A stretch of DNA of 64,000 nt, taken from positions 62,001 through 126,000 of the forward strand of contig CAKSTB010000003.1 of NCBI GenBank assembly GCA_934490165.1, in the 5' to 3' direction. The position numbers and the translations under genes were made by a program. The notes under the pieces are model-generated. The model was not told the DNA's origin and made no database searches. It worked only from the letters and a program-made list of their open reading frames with translations. This DNA comes from an uncultured Ruminiclostridium sp. (lineage in GTDB: Bacteria; Bacillota; Clostridia; Oscillospirales; Ruminococcaceae). This document shows, in pieces, positions 41,054-49,353 of the stretch (within the stretch, counting starts at the first letter, position 1; each line of letters begins with the position of its first letter).

Positions 41054-41350
41054 TTGACAAATAAAGTAAGCTGTGTTATAATCCGCTTGTATCGCAGGAT
41101 ACGATATTTCAAAATCTAAAATGAAAGGACCGAATGCAATGCGTACAAATTCCTGACAAGAGCAGAACGAAATACCCTTATAGCCCTTGCCGCCCTATAT
41201 GATAAGACGGGCGATAAAACGGGCTTGGTTTCGTGTCTGCAATGCAGGAATGTATTGCTGTCGGTCTTGTATTATGCCCTTTTTCGCCGTGTGTTTATGC
41301 GAAGATCGGGATAAAAAGCCGTGGGAGCGTATGTTCCTGCGGCTTTTTTT
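41054..41350 (+). promoter_or_regulatory. Attenuator leader of the ABC-F gene: promoter, five-codon ORF, terminator
   Basis: TTGACA (41054-41059), 17 bp, TATAAT (41077-41082). AAAGGA then ATG at 41139 encodes MRTNS and stops at 41154-41156. About 160 bases later a terminator AAAAGCCG..GCGGCTTTT with seven T residues (41314-41350) lies just before the gene. Short ORFs with terminators ahead of antibiotic-resistance ABC-F genes cause ribosome-stall-dependent readthrough in other Firmicutes, so drug-induced expression is likely (inference). Confidence 0.75.
41139..41156 (+). CDS. Five-residue leader peptide of the ABC-F attenuator
   Basis: ATG CGT ACA AAT TCC TGA, with AAAGGA nine bases ahead. 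A longer frame from ATG 41121 has no ribosome site. The decayed copy near 36710 keeps the same six-codon length. Confidence 0.55.
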   Translation: MRTNS

Positions 41351-41373
41351 GATACAGAAAGGGGTATGATATT

Positions 41374-42870
41374 ATGTCTATAATCAGTGTAAACAATTTA
41401 ACCTATTGCTATGACGGCTGTGATGAAGCCGTGTATGAGAATGCGTCATTCACGCTTGATACGACCTGGAAAACAGGGCTTATCGGCAGGAACGGACGGG
41501 GTAAGACCACACTTCTGAAGCTGTTGACAGGCGAGCTTGAAAACGGCGGTGCGGTGAGCACAAAGGCAGAGTTCCTGTACTTTCCTTTTGATGTAGAGGA
41601 CAAGGATATGACAGGCAGTGAGCTTATCGGGGTGATCTGCCCTGAGGTGCAGGAGTGGGAGGTGATCCGTGAGCTGTCTTATATGGGTACGGACTGCGAA
41701 ATTCTGTACAGACCGTTCAACACGCTGTCGGGCGGGGAGCAGACAAGGCTGTTGCTGTGCCTGCTGTTTTTGCGTGACAACGCTTTCCTGCTGATAGACG
41801 AGCCGACCAACTGCCTTGACCTTGACGCAAGAGAAGCGATAGGCGATTATCTTAAAGCAAAGAGCGGATTTATACTTGTGTCACACGACCGTGATCTGCT
41901 TGACAAATGCACCGACCACATACTGTCGCTGAACCGCAGTGACACCGAGGTAATAAACGGGAACTACAGTGTGTGGAAAGAAAATTTCGACCGCAGAGAA
42001 GCAAACGAACTTATGCGTGACAGGAAGCTGAAAAGCGAGATAGGGCATCTCAAAGCCGCCGCAGAACGCAGTAAGAAATGGGCTGATACGGCGGAAAGCA
42101 GAAAGATAGGGATCGATCCGACAAAAACCGAAAAATCGCTTGACAGGAGAGCTGTTGAGGGGGCTAAGGCGAAAGCTCTCATGAAGCGTATGAAAGCTGT
42201 TGAAAACCGCAGGCAGTCGGCGATAGACGAGAAATCGGAGCTGCTGAAAAACCGTGAATATATCGATGTGCTGAAAATCCCCTCGATAAGGGCTAAATCG
42301 GCAACGGTGCTTTCGGTGCAGAACCTTGTTCCGTACTATTGCGGCAACGCTTTATGCGAACCTGTTTCGTTTACGCTGTCTGACGGGGAAAGGCTGTGTC
42401 TGTCGGGCAAAAACGGCTGTGGAAAATCTACGATCCTTAAAATCATCACAGGGGCGGATATTGAATACAGCGGAAGTATAGCAAAAGCGCCCGGGCTTAA
42501 AATATCGGTATTGCCGCAGGATACAAATGAGCTTTCAGGAACGCTTGACGAATTTTCAGGGCGGCTCGGTGTTGACCCGGAGCTTGTCCGTGCGATACTC
42601 GCAAAGCTCGGTTTTTCCCGCAAGGAGCTTATCGGACGAACCGAAAATCTAAGTGCGGGACAGAAAAAGAAGGTGCTTATTGCGGGCAGTCTTGCCACAC
42701 CCGCAAGTCTTTATATATGGGACGAGCCGCTGAACTTTGTCGATATTATTTCAAGGATACAGCTTGAACGGCTGCTCGGTGCGAATACGCCGACTATGCT
42801 CCTTGCGGAGCATGACAGGTATTTTTGTGAGAATACGGGGACGGAGAGGTTTTATATAACGAAAGGATAA
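41374..42870 (+). CDS. ABC-F ribosome-protection ATPase, Lsa-like
   Basis: 498 residues with two ABC domains and no membrane part. Domain 1: GRNGRGKTT, LSGGEQTR, LLIDEPTNCLDL. Linker (about 190-300): charged helical arm that reaches into the ribosome. Domain 2: GKNGCGKST, LSAGQKKK, YIWDEPLNFVD. The GRNGRGKTTLLKLL Walker region, EPTN..LDL and overall length resemble Lsa/Vga proteins that eject lincosamide, streptogramin A and pleuromutilin drugs. Resistance in this organism is not shown. AAAGGGG precedes the start, and regulation is by the leader just upstream. Confidence 0.9.
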   Translation: MSIISVNNLTYCYDGCDEAVYENASFTLDTTWKTGLIGRNGRGKTTLLKLLTGELENGGAVSTKAEFLYFPFDVEDKDMTGSELIGVICPEVQEWEVIRELSYMGTDCEILYRPFNTLSGGEQTRLLLCLLFLRDNAFLLIDEPTNCLDLDAREAIGDYLKAKSGFILVSHDRDLLDKCTDHILSLNRSDTEVINGNYSVWKENFDRREANELMRDRKLKSEIGHLKAAAERSKKWADTAESRKIGIDPTKTEKSLDRRAVEGAKAKALMKRMKAVENRRQSAIDEKSELLKNREYIDVLKIPSIRAKSATVLSVQNLVPYYCGNALCEPVSFTLSDGERLCLSGKNGCGKSTILKIITGADIEYSGSIAKAPGLKISVLPQDTNELSGTLDEFSGRLGVDPELVRAILAKLGFSRKELIGRTENLSAGQKKKVLIAGSLATPASLYIWDEPLNFVDIISRIQLERLLGANTPTMLLAEHDRYFCENTGTERFYITKG

Positions 42871-42889
42871 GCATATATGTAACGGCTTG

Positions 42890-42916
42890 TAAACGCAAGC
42901 CGTTACTTGGCTATTA
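42890..42916 (+). terminator. ABC-F terminator
   Basis: GTAACGGCTTG/CAAGCCGTTAC with a five-base loop; only a weak T-rich stretch follows. Confidence 0.65.
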
Positions 42917-43069
42917 TGACAAATTTTGTTGGCTATATTTCACAAATCGGGGGGAGAAATTGAAATCTGATTAACTTCGTGATAGTATAAAAGCAGTAGA
43001 TATACTATCAGTATCAATCTATACCTGCAATTCTTATTCACAAAGCACAACTACACGAAAGGAAAATTT

Positions 43070-43187
43070 ATGAAAAAACTAACCAAAACAACAGCACTTG
43101 TATGATACAACGGCACAAACAGCTGACCTTGCAGAGTTGCAAAACCGGCAGAGCAAGCAGCACCCTACACCGCATTTCAATGTTTAA
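43070..43187 (+). pseudogene. Decayed gene for a small secreted protein
   Basis: AAAGGAAAA precedes ATG 43070. The frame encodes MKKLTKTTALV then a stop. In the +1 frame a further ~26 codons (from TTAQTADLAEL) run to TAA at 43185-43187. The start resembles a signal peptide that was cut short by a frameshift or deletion. Could be chance. Confidence 0.3.
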
Positions 43188-43192
43188 ATAGG

Positions 43193-43232
43193 TCTTTCGA
43201 CAGACTGCGAGCCACGGCAAATAGTCGTGGCT
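43193..43232. mobile_element. Solo terminal repeat of the IS1182-type family beside a hairpin
   Basis: TCTTTCGACAGACTG (43193-43207) matches the IS end with one change (CAGACTG for CAGTCTG). Two bases on, AGCCACG/CGTGGCT forms a stem-loop that also serves as the tsaD-side terminator on the minus strand. Confidence 0.5.
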
Positions 43233-43256
43233 CAGATCATATTCTTTTGTTTTAAA

Positions 43257-44264
43257 TCAAAGCATATGCAGTTTTTTTGTAGCATATGCGTTAAGCGACA
43301 TATCCGCAATATTTCCCGCGAGATATTCATAATATCCCTGACAGCCTATCATAGCCGCATTGTCGCCGCAAAGCGATATATCAGGCATATAGAACTGCTT
43401 GACGCCGGCACTCGCCATCTCCGACAGCTTGTCACGGAGCATTGAGTTTGCCGCTACGCCGCCCGCAATTGCAAGCTTTGTATAACCGAGCTCATTTGCC
43501 GCCGCCATAAACTTTTCCGCAAGTATAGAGGTGATAGTGTCCTGAAAGCAAGCGGCGAGGGAATTGACATCGGTTTCGATACCCTTCTGCTCGTTGTTGT
43601 GGATAAGGTTTATTACCGCGGTCTTAAGTCCTGAGAAGCTGAAATCATACGGATTTTTTGTCGCGGGACGGGGGAGCTTGTACTTCTTCACATCACCCTG
43701 CTTTGCCGCTTTGTCAATATGTACACCGCCGGGATACGGAAAGCCCATTGCCCTTGCGGCTTTGTCAAACGCTTCACCTGCCGCGTCATCGGTAGTCTTG
43801 CCGACAGTTTCAAGCTCGGTGTAGCTGTTTACTTTTACAATATGGCTATGACCGCCCGATACCACAAGGCACAGATAAGGCGGCTCAAGCTCGGGGTGAG
43901 TTATGTAGTTTGCCGCTATGTGACCTTTTATGTGGTGCACTGCAATAAGCGGCTTGTCCTTGGCAAGCGCCAGCCCTTTTGCAAAGTTCACTCCGACAAG
44001 CAGAGCGCCTATAAGACCGGGGGCATTGGTCACCGCTATCGCGTCAACGTCATCAAGCGTCATATTTGCCTTTTCAAGCGCTTCTGCGCACACGCCTGTG
44101 ATATTTTCGCAGTGTCTGCGCGAGGCTATTTCGGGGACTACTCCGCCGTACAGCTTGTGCTCATCTATCTGTGTTGCTATCACAGAGGATAATACCTTTC
44201 TGCCGTCCTCGGTTATCGCTGCGGCGGTTTCGTCGCAGGAGCTTTCTATTGATAATATCTTCAT
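43257..44264 (-). CDS. tsaD: tRNA N6-threonylcarbamoyladenosine transferase TsaD
   Basis: 335 residues. Kae1/TsaD fold with ILSIESSCDETAAAI at the start, the metal-binding His pair in HHIKGH (His111, His115), and TNAPGLIGALLVG. It transfers threonylcarbamoyl from TC-AMP to A37 of ANN-decoding tRNAs, with TsaB and TsaE, which are not in the window. It lies 14 bases after the D,D-carboxypeptidase gene. Confidence 0.95.
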   Translation of the reverse strand: MKILSIESSCDETAAAITEDGRKVLSSVIATQIDEHKLYGGVVPEIASRRHCENITGVCAEALEKANMTLDDVDAIAVTNAPGLIGALLVGVNFAKGLALAKDKPLIAVHHIKGHIAANYITHPELEPPYLCLVVSGGHSHIVKVNSYTELETVGKTTDDAAGEAFDKAARAMGFPYPGGVHIDKAAKQGDVKKYKLPRPATKNPYDFSFSGLKTAVINLIHNNEQKGIETDVNSLAACFQDTITSILAEKFMAAANELGYTKLAIAGGVAANSMLRDKLSEMASAGVKQFYMPDISLCGDNAAMIGCQGYYEYLAGNIADMSLNAYATKKLHML

Positions 44265-44278
44265 TGTATCTTCCTTAT

Positions 44279-45355
44279 TTATTCGGCTGTGCTGTAATAG
44301 TCGCGTTCTTCGTCATATATTCCGAAGCCGAGATCCATAAGCTTCTTTGTATCGGCAAAACGGTCTTCAACCTCACCGTTGTATGTCAGCGTAATGATCT
44401 TCTTATCGTTCATACCCGCATATCCTACAAAGCAGAAACCCGCTTCGTCTGTAAAGCCTGTTTTCAAGCCGTATACCTCATACGGTATTGTGGTATCGGT
44501 GAGCAGTATATTTCCGTTGTCCCAGCTGTGAATTTCACCCTCTTCATCGTACACTATCGCAAGCGGCTGACAGGTAATATCGCATATCGTACTGCTCTGC
44601 GTTGCCGCGATGGCGATTTTCAGCATATCCGACGGGGTGGTGTAATGATCATCATCATGATAGCCGTCGGGAACGGTGAAATGGGTGTTCTCCGCCCCGA
44701 GTTTTTTGGCGTAATCGTTCATCAGCACCGCAAAATACGCCACAGCTTCGCTGTCGCTGATGTCGTCACCATATACTTTTCTTGCTACATTCACGGCAAT
44801 GGTGTATGCCGCGTCATTACCGGAGGGAGCAAGCATAGCGGTCAGTATCGCGTTTCTGCTAAGGCTTGAACCCTGTGCTATCCATGACATACTCGAGTCC
44901 TGCGCAACAAGCTCAAGCTCGCTTCCGACATAATATATATACTCGGGTGATGTGTATTCAATTGCCGTCAGAGCTGTGAGAAGCTTTGTGGTGCTTGCCG
45001 GGTACACAAGCTCATCGGCATTCTTGGAATATATTATCTTACCCTCTGTAAGGTCATAACATATTGCCGCGCGGCTGTGCACAAAATCATCGCCGTAGAC
45101 CGGCTCGGGTTTTGGAGCTTCGGTAGTAGCCGCTGTTGTTGTGGTTGTCACTGCCGTTGTCGTTTCGGCAGTTGTCTGTATCGGCTTTACAACGCTTACA
45201 GCCGTCTGCGGGCTGCTCTGCGAGCTGTTGTTCCTGCCGTTCATTGTCAGATCGACACTGCCACAACCTGCACCTACTGCAACGACTGCCGCAGTAAGCA
45301 CACAGCATAAAGCCGTTTTAATTTTACTTGTCTTATTGCGTATCGTTGCTATCAT
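44279..45355 (-). CDS. D-alanyl-D-alanine carboxypeptidase, lipoprotein form (DacF/PBP5 family)
   Basis: 358 residues. SxxK at 121-124 (STTK), SGN at 178-180, and KTG at 298-300 (LKTGFTDEAG) are the penicillin-binding active-site motifs. The N-terminus has a lipobox ending VGAGC (Cys31), then a Thr-rich linker (about 62-80), so it should be anchored outside the membrane. It trims stem peptides of peptidoglycan. It ends after the catalytic domain, without the PBP5 C-terminal amphipathic anchor, which fits the lipid anchor. It lies between the DUF6106 gene and tsaD. Confidence 0.9.
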   Translation of the reverse strand: MIATIRNKTSKIKTALCCVLTAAVVAVGAGCGSVDLTMNGRNNSSQSSPQTAVSVVKPIQTTAETTTAVTTTTTAATTEAPKPEPVYGDDFVHSRAAICYDLTEGKIIYSKNADELVYPASTTKLLTALTAIEYTSPEYIYYVGSELELVAQDSSMSWIAQGSSLSRNAILTAMLAPSGNDAAYTIAVNVARKVYGDDISDSEAVAYFAVLMNDYAKKLGAENTHFTVPDGYHDDDHYTTPSDMLKIAIAATQSSTICDITCQPLAIVYDEEGEIHSWDNGNILLTDTTIPYEVYGLKTGFTDEAGFCFVGYAGMNDKKIITLTYNGEVEDRFADTKKLMDLGFGIYDEERDYYSTAE

Positions 45356-45376
45356 TCCTTCCGATCGTTCAACGCG

Positions 45377-45916
45377 TTATTCCGCGTTCTGCTGTGCCGA
45401 TTCAATGCGCTGTTTTGCTTCCTGCTTAACCTTGTACGGCAGGGAGTCAAGTATCATCTCCGACATACGCTTGTCGGGCGAGAATATAAGCATTGTCCTG
45501 CCATGCGTCCTGTGCTTTGCAATAAGATAATATGCGTTTATGTTAGTGCCGTCCGATGCGATTACGGTAGCTTCGGCATTTGCTCCGTTTGTGCCGTCGT
45601 ATATGCCGAACTCTTCGACCGCGTTCATCTTGAGCGTGATAAGACGCTTTCTTTTTCTCTTACCTGTTATCTTGTCGATATCAAGGTCGTCATTTGTGAG
45701 TATGTACTCATATTCATAGCTCATTCCTGTAAGAAGCCATACCAGACCGAAAAGCGTTCCGACCGAGAGAAGCGTCAGTACCATAAATCCTGTAAAGAAT
45801 GAAAGCCACATAAGTGCTGTCGCAACAACAAGTCCAAGCGCGGTAAGACCTATTCTCTTTGCCCAATCTGCACCTGTAGTAGCCTTTTTAACAAGCTGTT
45901 CACCAAATGTATCCAA
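45377..45916 (-). CDS. DUF6106-type membrane protein
   Basis: 179 residues: two close N-terminal membrane helices (about 20-65), then a soluble domain with TNDDLDIDKITGKRKRKRLI, typical of DUF6106 proteins of Clostridia. C-terminal helices are charged. Function unknown. First gene of the DUF6106, carboxypeptidase, tsaD run. Confidence 0.8.
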   Translation of the reverse strand: MDTFGEQLVKKATTGADWAKRIGLTALGLVVATALMWLSFFTGFMVLTLLSVGTLFGLVWLLTGMSYEYEYILTNDDLDIDKITGKRKRKRLITLKMNAVEEFGIYDGTNGANAEATVIASDGTNINAYYLIAKHRTHGRTMLIFSPDKRMSEMILDSLPYKVKQEAKQRIESAQQNAE

Positions 45917-46059
45917 ACTGTACCTCTTTCCTGCTATCGAGTAGCCTATAACATACTTATTTTATTTTAACATAAAATCCGCTCTATTTCAAGCGGATTT
46001 TGTCTATAAGCACAATTTCACGGATTTTTCACTTGAACATACCTGTGGTAAAACAACAA

Positions 46060-46079
46060 CGCCCACCTTTCGGTGGGCG
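46060..46079 (-). terminator. End of the ribosomal supercluster
   Basis: CGCCCACC/GGTGGGCG stem with TTGTTGTTTT after it on the minus strand. Confidence 0.9.
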
Positions 46080-46101
46080 TAAGCTATTTAATTATATCAA
46101 A

Positions 46102-46443
46102 TTAAACTAATTCGATAACAGCCATTTCTGCTGCGTCGCCTCTTCTGGGGCCGATCTTGATGATGCGTGTGTAACCGCCGTTCTTGTCAGCGTACTTGGG
46201 TGCTATATCATCAAACAGTTTCTTAGCTACGTCTTCCTTAGTGATGTAGCTGTAAACCTGACGCTTTGTATGCAGTGTGCCGGCCTTGCCGAGAGTGATC
46301 ATCTTTTCAGCTGCACTGCGAACTTCCTTAGCTCTTGCAACTGTAGTAACGATCTTGCCCTTTTCAAGAAGCAGTGTTACCATACCTCTGAGCATAGCCT
46401 TTCTGTGATCACTGGTTCTTCCCAGTTTTCTTGAACCTGCCAT
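46102..46443 (-). CDS. rplQ: 50S ribosomal protein L17
   Basis: 113 residues, standard short bacterial L17, beginning MAGSRKLGRTSDHRKAMLRG. L17 lies near the peptide exit tunnel on the 50S surface. It closes the alpha operon, 37 bases after rpoA, and a strong terminator follows. Confidence 0.97.
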   Translation of the reverse strand: MAGSRKLGRTSDHRKAMLRGMVTLLLEKGKIVTTVARAKEVRSAAEKMITLGKAGTLHTKRQVYSYITKEDVAKKLFDDIAPKYADKNGGYTRIIKIGPRRGDAAEMAVIELV

Positions 46444-46480
46444 GGATATTTCTCCTTTCAGACAAATTGAAAGTCACTTG

Positions 46481-47440
46481 TCAATTATTGTCGTCGTCGC
46501 TTGCAAGATCAAAGCCTAAAGACTGGAGCTTTGCTCTGACTTCTTCAAACGACTTCTTGCCTAAGTTTCTAACCTTCATCATATCACCCTGCGACTTATT
46601 GATAAGGTCGTCAACGGTGTTGATGTTTGCACGCTTTAAGCAGTTGAATGAACGAACGGAAAGGTCAAGGTCATCGATAGTCATTTCGAGAAGCTTATCC
46701 TTGCCGGATTCACTCTTATCTGCCATAAGCTCAGGCTGTATAGCTTCATCGGACAGCTCAACGAACGGCTGAAGATGATCTACCAGAAGCTTAGCGGCAT
46801 ATGAGACTGCCTCTTTTGCAGAAATCGTACCGTCTGTCCAAACCTCTAATATAAGCTTGTCATAGTCGGTGCGCTGTCCTACACGGGTGTTCTCAACTGT
46901 ATAATTCACCTTTAAAACAGGTGTATAAATGCTGTCGACAGCAATTATGCCGATTACCGGCTGAAGCTGCTGCTTGTTCTTTTCAGCAGACACATATCCT
47001 CTGCCCTTATCCAGAGTGATCTCCATATAGAGCTTAGCTCCGGGGCCGAGGGTAGCTATATGCATACCGGGGTCGAGAATTTCGATCTCACTGTCGGTCT
47101 TTATATCGCCGGCAGTAACATCGCACTCGCCCTCAGCTTCAATATAAACTGTTTTCGGGCATTCGCCATACATTTTTGCAATGAGACCCTTGATGTTGAG
47201 GATAATTTCCGTTACATCCTCTTTAACACCGGGGATAGTCGAAAACTCGTGCTGAACGCCGTCTATCTTGACTGACGTTACCGCAACGCCGGGAAGCGAT
47301 GAAAGCAGTACACGACGAAGGCTGTTGCCAAGTGTATTGCCGTAGCCGCATTCCAGAGGCTCAAGTGTAAACATACCATAGGTTCCATCGGGTTTTAACT
47401 TAACGGTCTCGATCACAGGCTTTTCGATTTTTTCAAGCAT
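46481..47440 (-). CDS. rpoA: RNA polymerase alpha subunit
   Basis: 319 residues. The N-terminal assembly domain includes EPLECGYGNTLGNSLRRVLLSS and the loop with VKEDVTEIILN. A flexible linker precedes the C-terminal DNA-binding domain (about 250-319) with RSFNCLKRANINTVDDL and NLGKKSFEEV. It is separated from rpsD by an unusual 224-base gap with palindromes. Confidence 0.98.
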   Translation of the reverse strand: MLEKIEKPVIETVKLKPDGTYGMFTLEPLECGYGNTLGNSLRRVLLSSLPGVAVTSVKIDGVQHEFSTIPGVKEDVTEIILNIKGLIAKMYGECPKTVYIEAEGECDVTAGDIKTDSEIEILDPGMHIATLGPGAKLYMEITLDKGRGYVSAEKNKQQLQPVIGIIAVDSIYTPVLKVNYTVENTRVGQRTDYDKLILEVWTDGTISAKEAVSYAAKLLVDHLQPFVELSDEAIQPELMADKSESGKDKLLEMTIDDLDLSVRSFNCLKRANINTVDDLINKSQGDMMKVRNLGKKSFEEVRAKLQSLGFDLASDDDNN

Positions 47441-47664
47441 TTGGTTTACCCTCCCACAAGTTTGTCAGATGTTTTCATCGGGTTAACGATGTACGAACGG
47501 GCTGTATCCCCCGATAAGGGGGAACCGCCCGGTTAATTTTAAATTACGATTTGGCGGGCATTGCCCTCCGCACATATCTCAGTGCGGAATTGTAAATTAA
47601 AAATAACCGATACATACCGTGATATCCACGGTATGAAGAGTTTTCGCAATACTGCTCGACGAGA
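47441..47664 (-). repeat. Palindrome-rich insert between rpsD and rpoA
   Basis: Three stems: CGGGC/GCCCG enclosing CCCCC/GGGGG (47498-47531); an AT-rich pair AATTTTAAATTAC/GTAAATTAAAA enclosing CCGCAC/GTGCGG (47535-47603); and CATACCGTG/CACGGTATG (47613-47635). The AT-rich pair looks like the ends of a miniature element. An autoregulatory structure for S4 is the other possibility. Confidence 0.55.
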
Positions 47665-48261
47665 TTATTTTGAATATAACTCGATGATCAGGTGCTCAGC
47701 TATTTCATAGTCAAGCTCTTCTCTGTTGAATTCACGAGTAACCTTGGCTGTCATAGCCTCTTTATTTACGTCCAGCCATAACGGTACGAGTCTGCCGTTT
47801 GTCTGTTCGATGATCTGAGCGAACTTGGGGCTCTTCTTGCTTGTTTCGCTGACTGCAACAACATCGCCGGGCTTTATTCTGTAAGAAGGAACGTCTACCT
47901 TCTTGCCGTTTACCGTGAAGTGACCGTGTGTTACTAACTGTCTTGCTTCTCTTCTTGTTATAGCCATACCCATTCTGAATACAACGTTGTCAAGTCTTGA
48001 TTCAAGGATCTTGATGAGGTTTTCACCTGCAACGCCGTCCATCTTAACTGCCATCTCGTAGTAGTGATAGAACTGCTTTTCGAGAACGCCGTAGATGAAT
48101 TTCAGCTTCTGCTTTTCCTTAAGCTGCATTCCGTACTCAGAAACTTTCTTTCTGTTGTTAGCGTTTGCGTGACGGTTTGTTTCCTTGCTGTATCCCAGTA
48201 CCATAGGGGATATGCCTAATGCCTTACATCTCTTTAAGACCGGCTGTCTGTCTACTGCCAT
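47665..48261 (-). CDS. rpsD: 30S ribosomal protein S4
   Basis: 198 residues, zinc-free form. MAVDRQPVLKRCKALGISPM opens it; the S4 RNA-binding domain (about 95-155) has RLDNVVFRMGMAITRREARQ. Assembly initiator of the 30S body and, in Bacillus, a repressor of its own mRNA. Spaced 87 bases from rpsK, more than its neighbours. Confidence 0.97.
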   Translation of the reverse strand: MAVDRQPVLKRCKALGISPMVLGYSKETNRHANANNRKKVSEYGMQLKEKQKLKFIYGVLEKQFYHYYEMAVKMDGVAGENLIKILESRLDNVVFRMGMAITRREARQLVTHGHFTVNGKKVDVPSYRIKPGDVVAVSETSKKSPKFAQIIEQTNGRLVPLWLDVNKEAMTAKVTREFNREELDYEIAEHLIIELYSK

Positions 48262-48348
48262 TTGTCAGTACCTCCGTTTTTTTAATAAATATCGTTTCTG
48301 AAGGTTCATACCTTCCGCGACACCGAGTAAACTACACTCAGTTTATGA

Positions 48349-48753
48349 TTATACACGTCTTCTCTTGGGAGGACGGCATCCATTGTGAGGAATAGGAGTT
48401 ACATCCTTAATAAGTCTAACCTCAAGACCTGCTGCCTGTAATGCACGGATAGCTGCTTCACGTCCGGATCCGGGACCCTTAACGTAAACTTCTACAGTCT
48501 TCAGACCGTGCTCCATAGCTGCCTTAGCTGCTGTTTCAGCGGCTGTCTGAGCTGCGAAAGGAGTTGACTTTCTTGAGCCTCTGAAACCCATTTCACCGGC
48601 TGATGCCCATGATAATGTGTTGCCCTGGAGGTCTGTGATAGTAACTATCGTATTATTGAACGTAGACTGGATATGAGCTGAACCGTTTTCAATGTTCTTA
48701 CGCTCACGACGTCTGCGAACTACAGGCTTCTTAGTAGCGGTTGCCTTTGCCAT
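48349..48753 (-). CDS. rpsK: 30S ribosomal protein S11
   Basis: 134 residues. AHIQSTFNNTIVTITD and PHNGCRPPKRRRV are the family signatures. It sits on the platform beside S7 and near the E-site. 24 bases after rpsM. Confidence 0.97.
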   Translation of the reverse strand: MAKATATKKPVVRRRRERKNIENGSAHIQSTFNNTIVTITDLQGNTLSWASAGEMGFRGSRKSTPFAAQTAAETAAKAAMEHGLKTVEVYVKGPGSGREAAIRALQAAGLEVRLIKDVTPIPHNGCRPPKRRRV

Positions 48754-48777
48754 TGTTTTACCACCTTTCCGTAAAGA

Positions 48778-49149
48778 TTACTTCTTCTTATTAGCGATGG
48801 TCTTCTTAGGACCTTTTCTTGTTCTTGCGTTGGTCTTTGTTCTCTGACCACGAACGGGAAGACCCTTACGGTGACGTGTGCCTCTGAAGCAGTTGATTTC
48901 AACCAGACGCTTGATGTTGAGGGCTACTTCTCTTCTGAGGTCACCTTCTACAGCTACGCCGAGCTGCTCTATAGCATCACGGATCTTAGCTTCGTCATCA
49001 TCGGTAAGATCCTTGACTCTGGTGTCGGGGTTTACACCGGCCTTTGCCAGAATGTCGTTAGCTGTCTTTCTGCCGATTCCGTAAACGTATGTGAGACCGA
49101 TCTCGATACGCTTTTCCTTCGGCAGGTCGATACCAGCAATTCTTGCCAT
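48778..49149 (-). CDS. rpsM: 30S ribosomal protein S13
   Basis: 123 residues. MARIAGIDLPKEKRIEIGLT and YGIGRKTANDIL start it; RGTRHRKGLPVRGQRTKTNA is the conserved tail region that contacts P-site tRNA. 27 bases after rpmJ. Confidence 0.97.
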   Translation of the reverse strand: MARIAGIDLPKEKRIEIGLTYVYGIGRKTANDILAKAGVNPDTRVKDLTDDDEAKIRDAIEQLGVAVEGDLRREVALNIKRLVEINCFRGTRHRKGLPVRGQRTKTNARTRKGPKKTIANKKK

Positions 49150-49176
49150 ATCTTTTTCCTCCTGTTAAATTAGGGC

Positions 49177-49290
49177 TTAACCCTGTCTCTGCTTATGCTT
49201 AGGTTCCTGGCAGATTACCATAACCTTGCCCTTGCGCTTGATTACCTTGCACTTATCGCACATAGGCTTTACTGAAGGTCTAACTTTCAT
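49177..49290 (-). CDS. rpmJ: 50S ribosomal protein L36
   Basis: 37 residues: MKVRPSVKPMCDKCKVIKRK and then GKVMVICQEPKHKQRQG. The zinc ligands Cys11, Cys14, Cys27 and His32 are kept, so this is the zinc form. AGGA lies ahead of the start. Standard place between infA and rpsM. Confidence 0.95.
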   Translation of the reverse strand: MKVRPSVKPMCDKCKVIKRKGKVMVICQEPKHKQRQG

Positions 49291-49353
49291 CTTAATATCA
49301 TCCTTCCTGTATTTGTTACAGACGAGCGTTTGCTCGTATTCGTTTATGCAGAC

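Larger units (their letters stand above)
40892..41373. other. Region between the lipoprotein and ABC-F genes
   Basis: 40892-41040 is AT-rich and shows no clear feature apart from the minus-strand lipoprotein upstream region. 41054-41350 is the ABC-F leader. Confidence 0.6.
42871..43256. other. Intergenic region with a terminator, a gene relic and a solo IS end
   Basis: ABC-F terminator GTAACGGCTTG/CAAGCCGTTAC (42890-42916), a decayed secreted-protein ORF (43070-43187), and a lone element end with a hairpin (43193-43232). Confidence 0.6.

Noticed and set aside
44171..44869. Plus-strand ORF of 232 codons opposite the carboxypeptidase gene
   Set aside because: Antisense shadow; the SxxK, SGN and KTG motifs fix the real gene on the minus strand.
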